Shown one piece after another: positions 7,803-14,853 of a stretch of DNA of 18,486 nt (position 1 is its first letter; each line of letters starts with the position of its first letter). This DNA comes from CALCCV01 sp964388665 (GTDB lineage Bacteria > Bdellovibrionota > Bdellovibrionia > Bdellovibrionales > Bdellovibrionaceae): positions 1 to 18,486 of the forward strand of contig CAYMBJ010000074.1 in assembly GCA_964388665.1 (NCBI GenBank), written 5' to 3'. Position numbers and translations under genes: made by a program. A model generated the notes under the pieces. The model saw only the letters and a program-made list of their open reading frames with translations, searched no databases and was not told the origin of the DNA.

Positions 7803-8987
7803 ATGTCGCACCTACTTTCTCATATTTTTTTGCCGAGTGTGATCCTTGGCAGCCTTGTGGCCTGCGCGCCTGGTAGTAACGATCAAACTCCTTCAAACGA
7901 TCCTGGTCTTATAAAGGCAAACGAATTTGCGGAGGCTTCTGCCTGTGCTTGGAAGTACAATGAGGGCGGTCCGGCTCTGAGCAACTGGGCCAGTTATTCG
8001 CGAGAAATTCGCAGAACTTATTTTGGCAAAGTCTATGATTTTGGCGCTCTCAACGCAATTCTCGCGGCGTCAGCAGAGGCCACGGTGGACTTCATTTCTC
8101 AAGCTGGTGTGCAGCTCTACAAAGCGGAGTCGCCACGAGCCTCCTGTTCAATATTTGCAGGTCTGTCGCCGGTCACAAGTTTGTTTCAAAAAATTTGGAG
8201 TGATGCTAGCCGTGGCATGGCCGAAGGCTATCGCTTGCAGGGCCTGTACCTAGAAAATCATTTTGGAGCTCAGAGAAGCGGGCAAGCCACCATCGTCGTG
8301 GTTCCTGATACTTCACGATGGACTTTGGTGCATGAATTCTTTCACCATCTCTTTGCGGAAGAGTTTCAGAAGAATGAGATCAAAGAAGATCTTAAAGTTA
8401 AAAGCCGATCGGCCTTCGATCGATATTCCAGCCTTCATTCGGATTGGAATCGCCTTCGCCTGAGTGAAGAGCATGAGATGATCGATCAACTATTGATCTA
8501 TTCTAAGAGCGAGCGGAACCTGACAATCCTCTACCCACTTGAAGAGGTGACCATCGAGCAGAACTTAATCATTCAGCACAATGCGGGTGCATTTCAATTT
8601 GTTCCTGATGTGGATGTCAAAAATGGATTGGGCTATATACATGCGAGCTTGGAGGCTGCGGATAGGGTGGCAGAGGGTGTGATGTCAATTCTGAATGAAG
8701 TCAAGCGGGATGGCCCTCCAGAAAGGCGATCAGACCTCGCGAATGAAATTGCCAGGTGGCAGGATTTAAAAAGTTCGCTGGCACCGCATTTCATTTTTGT
8801 AAAAGATCAGGCAAATAGAATTCGGCAAATGAGTGCAAGTTACAGTGCCTCTGTCGCTCAGAATAGCGAAGTTCAGCAAGATGCTGACAAGCCAGCACCT
8901 TGTTCACACATTAGAGAAACGCTGGAATCCATAAAGCGGCTAGAGCGACAGCGTGAAATTGGCAAAGCCCACAAGCCGATCGATTGA
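7803..8987 (+). CDS. putative HEXXH metallopeptidase lipoprotein
   Basis: I do not recognise the family. From ATG 7803 the protein has 394 residues and starts with a lipoprotein signal peptide ending in the lipobox LVAC (Cys21). Ala at +2 would favour the outer membrane by the E. coli rule. HEFFHH at 177-182 fits the zinc-peptidase HEXXH motif, preceded by a hydrophobic strand (ATIVVVPD). A third ligand could be one of the glutamates in SEEHEMIDQ (222-225). The C-terminal part is helical and charged. The frame is open upstream to ATG 7671/7677, where GAGGGG lies 8 nt before 7677. That start would put 62 residues before the lipobox cysteine, so I prefer 7803 although it lacks a clear ribosome binding site. 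Peptidase function is inferred from the motif only. Confidence 0.72.
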   Translation: MSHLLSHIFLPSVILGSLVACAPGSNDQTPSNDPGLIKANEFAEASACAWKYNEGGPALSNWASYSREIRRTYFGKVYDFGALNAILAASAEATVDFISQAGVQLYKAESPRASCSIFAGLSPVTSLFQKIWSDASRGMAEGYRLQGLYLENHFGAQRSGQATIVVVPDTSRWTLVHEFFHHLFAEEFQKNEIKEDLKVKSRSAFDRYSSLHSDWNRLRLSEEHEMIDQLLIYSKSERNLTILYPLEEVTIEQNLIIQHNAGAFQFVPDVDVKNGLGYIHASLEAADRVAEGVMSILNEVKRDGPPERRSDLANEIARWQDLKSSLAPHFIFVKDQANRIRQMSASYSASVAQNSEVQQDADKPAPCSHIRETLESIKRLERQREIGKAHKPID

Positions 8988-9021
8988 GCCACGAAGATAT
9001 ACGGCTAAAGTGGAGTTGGCA

Positions 9022-11001
9022 TTACTCGGCATCTTCTAGATAGGTATAACCAGAGAGGCCTTCCTCATAGTGACGGATAAGAACCTTTGCTTCTTGTTTT
9101 GAGAGAAGGCCTTTTTGAATCGCGTCTTCACTGCTTTTGCGAACGCTGTCAACCATCTCGGAACGCCCATATTGAACATAAGATAAAACTTCGGTTACCG
9201 TATCGCCGGGAACATAGTGGTCAATCGTGTATCCAGCTTCACCCAAGGACACATGCACAGCATCGGTATCGCCAAAGAGATTGTGGAGATCACCCAAAAT
9301 CTCTTGATAGGCACCAGTCAAAAAGACTCCCAAAAAGTAGGGACCTGAACCCTCATGTAAATCGTGAATCGCCAGGGTTTTTTTATAGGTTCCCGTCTTT
9401 GAATCGATGAACTTTTCGATCTTTCCGTCGGAGTCGCAAGTGAGATCCGCCAACGTGGCCTCATTGATGGGTTGCTCCTTTAGCCGGTGTATCGGCATCA
9501 CTGGAAACAGCTGTCCCACCGCCCATGAGTCGGGAACAGATTGAAAAACTGAGAAGTTACAGAAATAGGTGTCGCATAGCTCTTGAGAAAGAAAGCTAAC
9601 GATATCATCAGTGTCTTCAAGTGTTCTCGCAAAATTGAGAATCTTAGTAGCGGTCGCAAAGTACATGCTCTCACACCAGGCTCGCTGCTCTAAGGTCAAT
9701 ACACCATAGGTAAATAGAGAAAGAGTTTCTGTCTTTGCTTGAGTCAAGTCATTGAAGCACTCATTGAGATTTTCATTATTGAGTTTGTCAAAAATGTACT
9801 GCAGATCTTGCATCAATGGTGGATCACTCTTTACTGCGGGACGCGGTGGTTGCAGCTTCTCTAGGTTGTTGATGCCAAGAATATTGAAGAGCAAAATCGA
9901 GTGATGGGCGACCAAGAAGCGGCCACTTTCGGTGACAATACTTGGATGCGGGACTTGCTTTTCGTCACAAAGAGTTTGCAAAATCGAAACCACATCATTG
10001 GCATACTCTTGCTCGGAGTAATTGACCGAACTTTCGGACGAACCTGTGCCATCATAGTCGATGCCCAGTCCCCCACCCACGTCAATGTACTGGAGTTTGG
10101 CTCCCATCGAGTGTAGCTCTGTATAGAATCGCGCAGCCTCTTTGAGGGAGGATTTGATATTTTGAATCGTCGGCACTTGCGAGCCAATGTGATAGTGGAG
10201 CAGCTTCAGGCAGTCGAGCATACCCTCTTCTTTGAGAACCTCAAGGCCTTCCACGATCTCCATTGCTGTCAGGCCAAATTTACTTCTAGCCCCAGAGCTG
10301 TCCACCCATTTTCCGGAGCCCTGTGTATTGAGCTTTGCTCGAAAACCAATAATGGGGCGGGCATTGAATTTTTTGGCGGCATCTAAAATCATCCGCAGCT
10401 CTTCTTTGCGATCCACCACCAAGATGGTGTTGCGCCCGAGTTTTTGCGAAAGAATTGCCGTTTCAATGTATTCGCTGTCTTTGAAACCATTACAAATGAT
10501 CAAGGCCTCAGGAGTGTTCATAATTGCTAGTACCACCAGAAGCTCTGGCTTAGAGCCACACTCCAGACCTAGACGGTGTTCGCGACCAAATTTTACGATT
10601 TCCTGAACCAGGTGGCGCTGCTGATTCACCTTTATGGGATAGACGCCACAATATCTGCCTTTGTAATTGTGATCCGCAAAGGCTTTTTGAAAACACCCGT
10701 TCAATAATTCCACGCGTGAGCGAATGATATCAGGAAAGCGGATCATCATCGGCGAACGTATGCCTCGGTCCACCAGGTCTTGCGTGAGCTCATAGAGGTC
10801 GATTTTGGCATTGAGACCACTTCCGGGAGTGACCTCTACATTGCCTTGAGAGTTGATATTGAAATAGCCGTTGCCCCAGTTTTTGATTCCATAAAGATCT
10901 GCACTGTCATCCGTCGTCCAGTTGGGGTCTGGAAATAGCGATGGTGGCATAGATGCGGCTTCAGTTTTAGCATAGCTATCCGTGGCGATTACTTTATGCA
11001 T
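9022..11001 (-). CDS. speA: biosynthetic arginine decarboxylase
   Basis: This PLP enzyme decarboxylates arginine to agmatine, the first step of putrescine synthesis by the agmatine route. The 659 residues almost equal E. coli SpeA (658). YPIKVNQQRH contains the PLP lysine (Lys124). HYHIGSQV and DVGGGLGIDYDG form the PLP-phosphate and substrate region of the alanine-racemase-fold barrel. QRAWCESMYF and GAYQEILGDLHNLFGDTDAV are characteristic C-terminal SpeA blocks. The ATG at 11001 has AGGAG 11 nt upstream, slightly far, so the next Met at residue 18 is an alternative start. It faces the lipoprotein gene tail to tail with a 34-bp gap. The agmatinase-family gene at 2480-3517 would take the product on to putrescine and urea. 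Confidence 0.96.
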   Translation of the reverse strand: MHKVIATDSYAKTEAASMPPSLFPDPNWTTDDSADLYGIKNWGNGYFNINSQGNVEVTPGSGLNAKIDLYELTQDLVDRGIRSPMMIRFPDIIRSRVELLNGCFQKAFADHNYKGRYCGVYPIKVNQQRHLVQEIVKFGREHRLGLECGSKPELLVVLAIMNTPEALIICNGFKDSEYIETAILSQKLGRNTILVVDRKEELRMILDAAKKFNARPIIGFRAKLNTQGSGKWVDSSGARSKFGLTAMEIVEGLEVLKEEGMLDCLKLLHYHIGSQVPTIQNIKSSLKEAARFYTELHSMGAKLQYIDVGGGLGIDYDGTGSSESSVNYSEQEYANDVVSILQTLCDEKQVPHPSIVTESGRFLVAHHSILLFNILGINNLEKLQPPRPAVKSDPPLMQDLQYIFDKLNNENLNECFNDLTQAKTETLSLFTYGVLTLEQRAWCESMYFATATKILNFARTLEDTDDIVSFLSQELCDTYFCNFSVFQSVPDSWAVGQLFPVMPIHRLKEQPINEATLADLTCDSDGKIEKFIDSKTGTYKKTLAIHDLHEGSGPYFLGVFLTGAYQEILGDLHNLFGDTDAVHVSLGEAGYTIDHYVPGDTVTEVLSYVQYGRSEMVDSVRKSSEDAIQKGLLSKQEAKVLIRHYEEGLSGYTYLEDAE

Positions 11002-11043
11002 GGATGGGTATTCTCCTCATGACGTCAAAATGGGTACTCCTGG

Positions 11044-11072
11044 TTTGTAACGAAGATTGGCTTGAGCTTCAA
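11044..11072 (-). promoter_or_regulatory. possible speA promoter
   Basis: On the minus strand TTGAAG (11067-11072) and TACAAA (11044-11049) are 17 bp apart and precede the speA start by about 43 bp. A perfect 8-bp palindrome TGACGTCA (11020-11027) lies between promoter and gene. The elements are moderate matches only. Confidence 0.35.
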
Positions 11073-11146
11073 TAAAAATATCGCGACCAAATGCCTATCC
11101 GGAAAATATCTCAAAGGGTGAATTTCCCCTGATGGCGGAATGCTTA

Positions 11147-11217
11147 GGCAAACTCTAAAGCGCAAGCTTGAGTTGGGACCTGGTCATCAGTCAAGAATAT
11201 GACCAGTCCTGGCGCTT
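11147..11217 (+). promoter_or_regulatory. structured leader before the diguanylate cyclase gene, possible riboswitch-like element
   Basis: GGCAAAC (11147-11153) is followed by a hairpin: AACTC/GAGTT and AAGC/GCTT stems capped by the GNRA tetraloop GCAA (11151-11174). GGGAC (11175-11179) follows at once. A second hairpin has perfect 8-bp arms CTGGTCAT (11180-11187) and ATGACCAG (11199-11206). AAGCGC (11158-11163) can instead pair with GCGCTT (11212-11217), which would undo the first hairpin. The order GGCAAAC, GNRA-capped stem, GGGAC resembles the c-di-GMP-I (GEMM) aptamer, but the conserved GCAAAGCC after GGGAC is missing. The coding start is 36 nt further on. Structure is seen in the sequence; switching and ligand are inferred. 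Confidence 0.45.
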
Positions 11218-11253
11218 CGGCCTCTCGGAATCCAGCAACAAAGGGTAATATTT

Positions 11254-12258
11254 ATGGATATGTCAGATGAGATTTCTGAAATTCGACCTCATGAGCGCAA
11301 CATTCTGATTTTGGATGAAGATCCAGACAGTTTGGAGATATTGGCTGAGCCCTTGCGCTGGGAAGGTTACTCACTCAAGACGTTCACTTCCTTAGACGAT
11401 GCAGTGGAGGCCCTGGAGCATTGGACTCCGCATCTGATCATCTCTGACTACAATTTGAACGCTTTTTCAGGCGCCGAAATTATTTCAAAGATTCGTGAGA
11501 AATGTCCCTTTGTTGGATGTTTGTTTGTGTCAGCCAATTCTGCTACTGAGGCCATCATCAGCGGGCTCGACGCTGGTGCTGATGACTATATCGTGAAGCC
11601 ATTTGTGCCACTTGAGTTACTGGCAAGGGTGAGAACCCACCTCCGTGTTCGTGATCTTCATGAGCAGCTCCTATTGGCCAATAATCGTCTGACTGAGCTC
11701 GTGGACACCGACGATCTTACCGGGCTTTTCAACATGCGCTCACTCTATCAAAAGTTGGATTTTGAGATGGAAAGAGCTAAGCGCTTCAATCGTGAACTCT
11801 GTGTGATCATGTTGGACGTGGACAATTTCAAAGAGGTCAATGATGGGCACGACCATCTCTTCGGCAGCTTTGTTTTGTCTGAAATTGGCAAAATCATTAA
11901 GAAATCGACAAGAAATATAGATATTCCGGCTCGATATGGTGGTGATGAGTTTTTGATAGTGCTGTCTGAAGTGGGTCAGGACGGCACCAATCTGTTTTGC
12001 GAGCGACTGCGAGAGACGATCGCCAAGACCACCTTCGTTAACGGCAAGGACTCGATCCAAATGACGATATCTATTGGATTTGCCATCATGCTTCCGGGAG
12101 AGCATATCAATTCTAAAGAGCTGGTTCGCCGGGCTGACCATGCACTCTACGCAGCAAAACGAGGTGGCAAAAATCAAACCATCTCGTGGCGCATGAGCGA
12201 AGCTCGAAGTGGGTCGAAGGTTGAGGACTTTAAGGCCTTGAGAAAAACTGGCACCTAA
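11254..12258 (+). CDS. response regulator with diguanylate cyclase output (REC-GGDEF)
   Basis: The protein has 334 residues. Residues 16-135 are a receiver domain with acidic pair and site LDEDPD (20-25), phosphoacceptor Asp65 in ISDYN, Ser93 and Lys115 in VKPF. A short helix (135-152) leads to a GGDEF domain that makes cyclic di-GMP from two GTP. The active-site loop RYGGDEF ends at residue 233, and LDVDNF (187-192) supplies a metal ligand. The inhibitory site RNID (220-223) stands exactly five residues before GGDEF, so product feedback is expected. The ATG at 11254 has AAGGG 8 nt upstream. No histidine kinase gene is adjacent, so the phosphodonor is unknown. A PleD-like single-REC architecture is the closest description. 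Confidence 0.95.
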   Translation: MDMSDEISEIRPHERNILILDEDPDSLEILAEPLRWEGYSLKTFTSLDDAVEALEHWTPHLIISDYNLNAFSGAEIISKIREKCPFVGCLFVSANSATEAIISGLDAGADDYIVKPFVPLELLARVRTHLRVRDLHEQLLLANNRLTELVDTDDLTGLFNMRSLYQKLDFEMERAKRFNRELCVIMLDVDNFKEVNDGHDHLFGSFVLSEIGKIIKKSTRNIDIPARYGGDEFLIVLSEVGQDGTNLFCERLRETIAKTTFVNGKDSIQMTISIGFAIMLPGEHINSKELVRRADHALYAAKRGGKNQTISWRMSEARSGSKVEDFKALRKTGT

Positions 12259-12302
12259 CACCAATTTCGATTCAAGCTTAGACCATCGTTGGCTGCAACC
12301 GT

Positions 12303-12345
12303 CGTCGCTTGCGACGTGCCGGGAGCACGCCTCAGCGCCTCCGGC
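12303..12345. repeat. GC-rich double inverted repeat between convergent genes
   Basis: CGTCGC/GCGACG (12303-12316, 2-nt loop) is followed by GCCGG/CCGGC (12318-12345, imperfect extension with one bulge). The block is much more GC-rich than the flanks and fills the gap between the cyclase gene and the end of apt. It could be a bidirectional terminator without a T tract or a dispersed REP-like repeat. Only one copy is seen in this window. Confidence 0.4.
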
Positions 12346-12368
12346 CTTGCCGCCTCGGTCTTCTGTTC

Positions 12369-12896
12369 TTACTCGTAATGGAGCAGTGATTTGACGGGTG
12401 AGCCGCGAAAGCGAAATTGATTCAGAAACTTCAAATCAATGAGCACGGCAACGTCAAGGACCTCGAAGCCGGCGCGCTCGCAAAGGTTGATTCCTGCATT
12501 GAGTGTTCCCCCGGTGGCGAGCACGTCATCCAAGATCACAACTTTTCCGGCACCCGCGGCGATTTCGAGGGTGGCCTCTCCGTATTCAAGCGCATAGCTT
12601 TCTTGAAAGGTGGGAGGTGGCAACTTACCTGCCTTGCGCAAAGGAATAAAGCCCTTCTGATATTTTGCCGCCATCATGGAAGCCAAGATAAAGCCTCGGC
12701 TTTCGATCCCAATAAAGGAGTCCACATGATTGACATTTAAAAATCCGCCAAGTGTGTCGAGAACCTCATTCATAAGGCTCGGGTTATTAAGTAGGGGCGA
12801 AAAATCACGAAAAAGCACTCCTGGCTTGGGAAAATCAGGAACATTTCGCAGTGAATTGGCAATCTTTTGTGATAGATCCAGTGGTTTGGTTTCCAT
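12369..12896 (-). CDS. apt: adenine phosphoribosyltransferase
   Basis: This enzyme salvages adenine by joining it to PRPP to give AMP, in the cytosol. The 175 residues are close to E. coli Apt (183). Typical blocks are FPKPGVLFRDFSPLL (22-36), IGIESRGFIL (62-71), LRKAGKLP (86-93) and the PRPP-binding signature VVILDDVLATGGT (119-131). The frame stays open for 44 codons upstream, but that part is not Apt-like and overlaps the divergent CDF gene, so I start at ATG 12896. No Shine-Dalgarno sequence precedes it, and the predicted -10 box ends only 8 nt away, so the mRNA may be nearly leaderless. Its 3' end converges on the diguanylate cyclase gene. Confidence 0.94.
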   Translation of the reverse strand: METKPLDLSQKIANSLRNVPDFPKPGVLFRDFSPLLNNPSLMNEVLDTLGGFLNVNHVDSFIGIESRGFILASMMAAKYQKGFIPLRKAGKLPPPTFQESYALEYGEATLEIAAGAGKVVILDDVLATGGTLNAGINLCERAGFEVLDVAVLIDLKFLNQFRFRGSPVKSLLHYE

Positions 12897-12904
12897 AGGA
12901 GCTG

Positions 12905-12933
12905 GTGATAGAATAACTGCAATTGAATGACAA
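12905..12933 (-). promoter_or_regulatory. apt promoter
   Basis: On the minus strand TTGTCA (12928-12933) and TATCAC (12905-12910) have 17-bp spacing. With a start 6-7 nt after the -10, transcription would begin 1-2 nt before the apt ATG. The -35 overlaps the -35 of the opposing CDF promoter. Confidence 0.5.
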
Positions 12934-12955
12934 GCTTTTGACAATCTTTTATTTA
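12927..12955 (+). promoter_or_regulatory. promoter of the cation diffusion facilitator-trmB operon
   Basis: ATGACA (12927-12932) and TATTTA (12950-12955) are spaced by 17 bp, about 20 bp before the start codon. The -35 shares five bases with that of the divergent apt promoter, so the two genes probably compete for RNA polymerase. Confidence 0.4.
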
Positions 12956-12975
12956 TTCGAGAAGAAGAGTGAGTG

Positions 12976-13998
12976 ATGAACCAAATTGACCATGGCGACA
13001 ATGTAAAATTGCAAAAACGCGCCTCCATTTTGATCCTCGGAGCTGCTCTTCTGGTGCTGGGCCTAAAGGCTGCGGCCTACTTTCTCATGCCCTCAGCCGC
13101 CCTGCTCTCCGATGCCTTGGAAACGATGGTGAATGTGTTATCGGGCATTGTGATGATTATCGTGATTAATTTTGTATCACAGCCCGCAGATCTAGAGCAT
13201 CCTTATGGGCACGGTAAAGCCGAGTTTGTTTCTGCGGCATTTGAAGGAGGACTCGTCTTTTCAGCCGCACTTTTGACATTGGCAGAAGCCGTTCGCTCGC
13301 TGTTCAGTCCGCACCCACTGGATCACATGGGGCCAGCGCTGGCTATGAGTATGGCTGCCGGTGGTTTTAATCTTTTGATTGGTTTGTATGTGAAGGGCGT
13401 GGCCAAGCGGACTCAATCTGAAGCATTAAAGGCCTCTTCCTTTCATCTCCTGTCGGACGTGAAAACCACGGTGGCGATATTTGTTGGCTTGGTTTTGGCG
13501 CACTGGACGGGATGGAAGTTCTTGGATTCACTATTGGCTGCGGGCGTTGGAATTGTCTTGATCAAGGAAAGCTACGTTCTTATCAAAGATGCCTTAGGGG
13601 GGCTCATTGACCGCAAAGAAGATATCGTTTTAAAGGACCTGGTCAATTCGTTTGATAAGCATCGTTTTCCGGGATTGGTGGACATACATCAGGTGCGAGT
13701 GATTCGCTCTGGAAACTTTCACCACATTGACGCTCATATAGTGTTGCCCAGGTTTTGGAAAAATGATGAGACCCATGATCGTGCTCAAGAGTATGAGGAG
13801 AGCGTGATTAGCGACTATAAATTTGAAGGGGAGATTGCTTTTCATGTGGATCCCTGTTTGCCCGTTCATTGTGTCAATTGTGATTTACAAACTTGTCAGG
13901 TGAGGTCTCTTTCTTTTGACAAGCTAAAGACCTTTTCTATAGACAGAGTGGTCTTGCCGCCAAAAGAAAGTGAACTAGATAGCGAGTTGAAAATATGA
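12976..13998 (+). CDS. cation diffusion facilitator family metal transporter with a Cys-rich tail
   Basis: The 340-residue inner-membrane protein is a CDF antiporter, expected to export a divalent metal such as Zn, Fe or Mn. About six membrane spans cover residues 16-205. The transport site is partly visible: Asp46 in LLSDALET (span 2) and His157/Asp161 in SFHLLSD (span 5). The second acidic position of span 2 appears as Glu49 or Thr50 instead of the usual Asp. The cytoplasmic C-terminal domain (after 210) ends in a cysteine/histidine cluster, Cys294, His298, Cys299, Cys302 and Cys307, a probable metal sensor site. I start at ATG 12976; GTG 12973 is just before. The stop overlaps the trmB start by 4 nt. 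The metal is not predictable from this. Confidence 0.9.
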   Translation: MNQIDHGDNVKLQKRASILILGAALLVLGLKAAAYFLMPSAALLSDALETMVNVLSGIVMIIVINFVSQPADLEHPYGHGKAEFVSAAFEGGLVFSAALLTLAEAVRSLFSPHPLDHMGPALAMSMAAGGFNLLIGLYVKGVAKRTQSEALKASSFHLLSDVKTTVAIFVGLVLAHWTGWKFLDSLLAAGVGIVLIKESYVLIKDALGGLIDRKEDIVLKDLVNSFDKHRFPGLVDIHQVRVIRSGNFHHIDAHIVLPRFWKNDETHDRAQEYEESVISDYKFEGEIAFHVDPCLPVHCVNCDLQTCQVRSLSFDKLKTFSIDRVVLPPKESELDSELKI

Positions 13999-14801
13999 AT
14001 ACGACACAGGATGGATATCAAGGTGAAATCACTTTAGCAGAGCTCAGATCAGATCGCACCCGCCGTCGGCTCAACTCCACTCGGGATCTCGTGTACCAAA
14101 CAGACTACACCTTGGCTCTGCAAAATGAATACTCTCAGTGGGCATTTGATGAAGAGCGTGCGCCTCGAAACAAAGGCCTGTGGCGCCGCGAGATTTTTCA
14201 AACCACGGATGACAACCATCCTCTGGATCTTGAAATTGGCACAGGCAACGGCCTATTCTTTCTTCACCGGGCCAAGACGCACCCTCACCGATCTTTGGTG
14301 GGAATCGAAATCAAATACAAGCCACTGATCCAAAGCATCCGCCGCACGCGAAGCCTGGGATTAGACAATGCAGCTATTTGTCGATACCATGGTTTCAATA
14401 TTGATCATTTGTTTGCTCAAGGCGAAGTTAACGACATTTTTATTTTTTTCCCCGATCCCTGGGTGGCTCCACGCAAGCCCGATAACCGACTCTTTCAACT
14501 GGAAGTTTTGGCTAGGCTGTTTCAAATTCAGAGACCAGGTGGCAAGATTTTTCTGAAAACAGATTCACGGGAGTACTTCGATTGGAGTCTAGCTCAAGTT
14601 GAAAAGAGCCAATATCAGATTCTCAATGTGACTTACGATCTACATGCCGAAAGCGCAAAGCTTGTCGAAACTGATGCGGAGGGAGCTTCAGCTGGCAGCT
14701 CCAGCGAATTCTTTGCCAATAATTTTGTGACCGCATTTGAGCGAATTTTTACTCGCAAAGGCATCCCTACGAACGCAATGGTCCTAAACCGAATTTGCTG
14801 A
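13995..14801 (+). CDS. trmB: tRNA (guanine-N7-)-methyltransferase
   Basis: This enzyme makes m7G at position 46 of tRNA using S-adenosylmethionine. In the 268-residue protein, LEIGTGNGLF (79-88) is the SAM-binding motif I, GIEIKYKPL (103-111) follows the next strand, FFPDPWVAPRK (151-161) is the TrmB signature FPDPW, and TDSREY plus the C-terminal FERIFTRKGIP complete the family pattern. About 60 N-terminal residues precede the core, slightly longer than E. coli TrmB's extension. The ATG overlaps the stop of the metal transporter gene (ATGA), so the two are translationally coupled, although no functional link is obvious. Confidence 0.93.
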   Translation: MNTTQDGYQGEITLAELRSDRTRRRLNSTRDLVYQTDYTLALQNEYSQWAFDEERAPRNKGLWRREIFQTTDDNHPLDLEIGTGNGLFFLHRAKTHPHRSLVGIEIKYKPLIQSIRRTRSLGLDNAAICRYHGFNIDHLFAQGEVNDIFIFFPDPWVAPRKPDNRLFQLEVLARLFQIQRPGGKIFLKTDSREYFDWSLAQVEKSQYQILNVTYDLHAESAKLVETDAEGASAGSSSEFFANNFVTAFERIFTRKGIPTNAMVLNRIC

Positions 14802-14853
14802 TACTGTTCCACCTTAAAATCATATTTGATGCAATTCATCGATTATTTTATGA

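Noticed and set aside
11147..11217. Calling a canonical c-di-GMP-I riboswitch
   Set aside because: The conserved GCAAAGCC after GGGAC is missing, so only a structured, GEMM-like leader is reported.
12897..13028. 44-codon upstream extension of apt
   Set aside because: Not Apt-like, and it overlaps the divergent transporter gene and both promoters.
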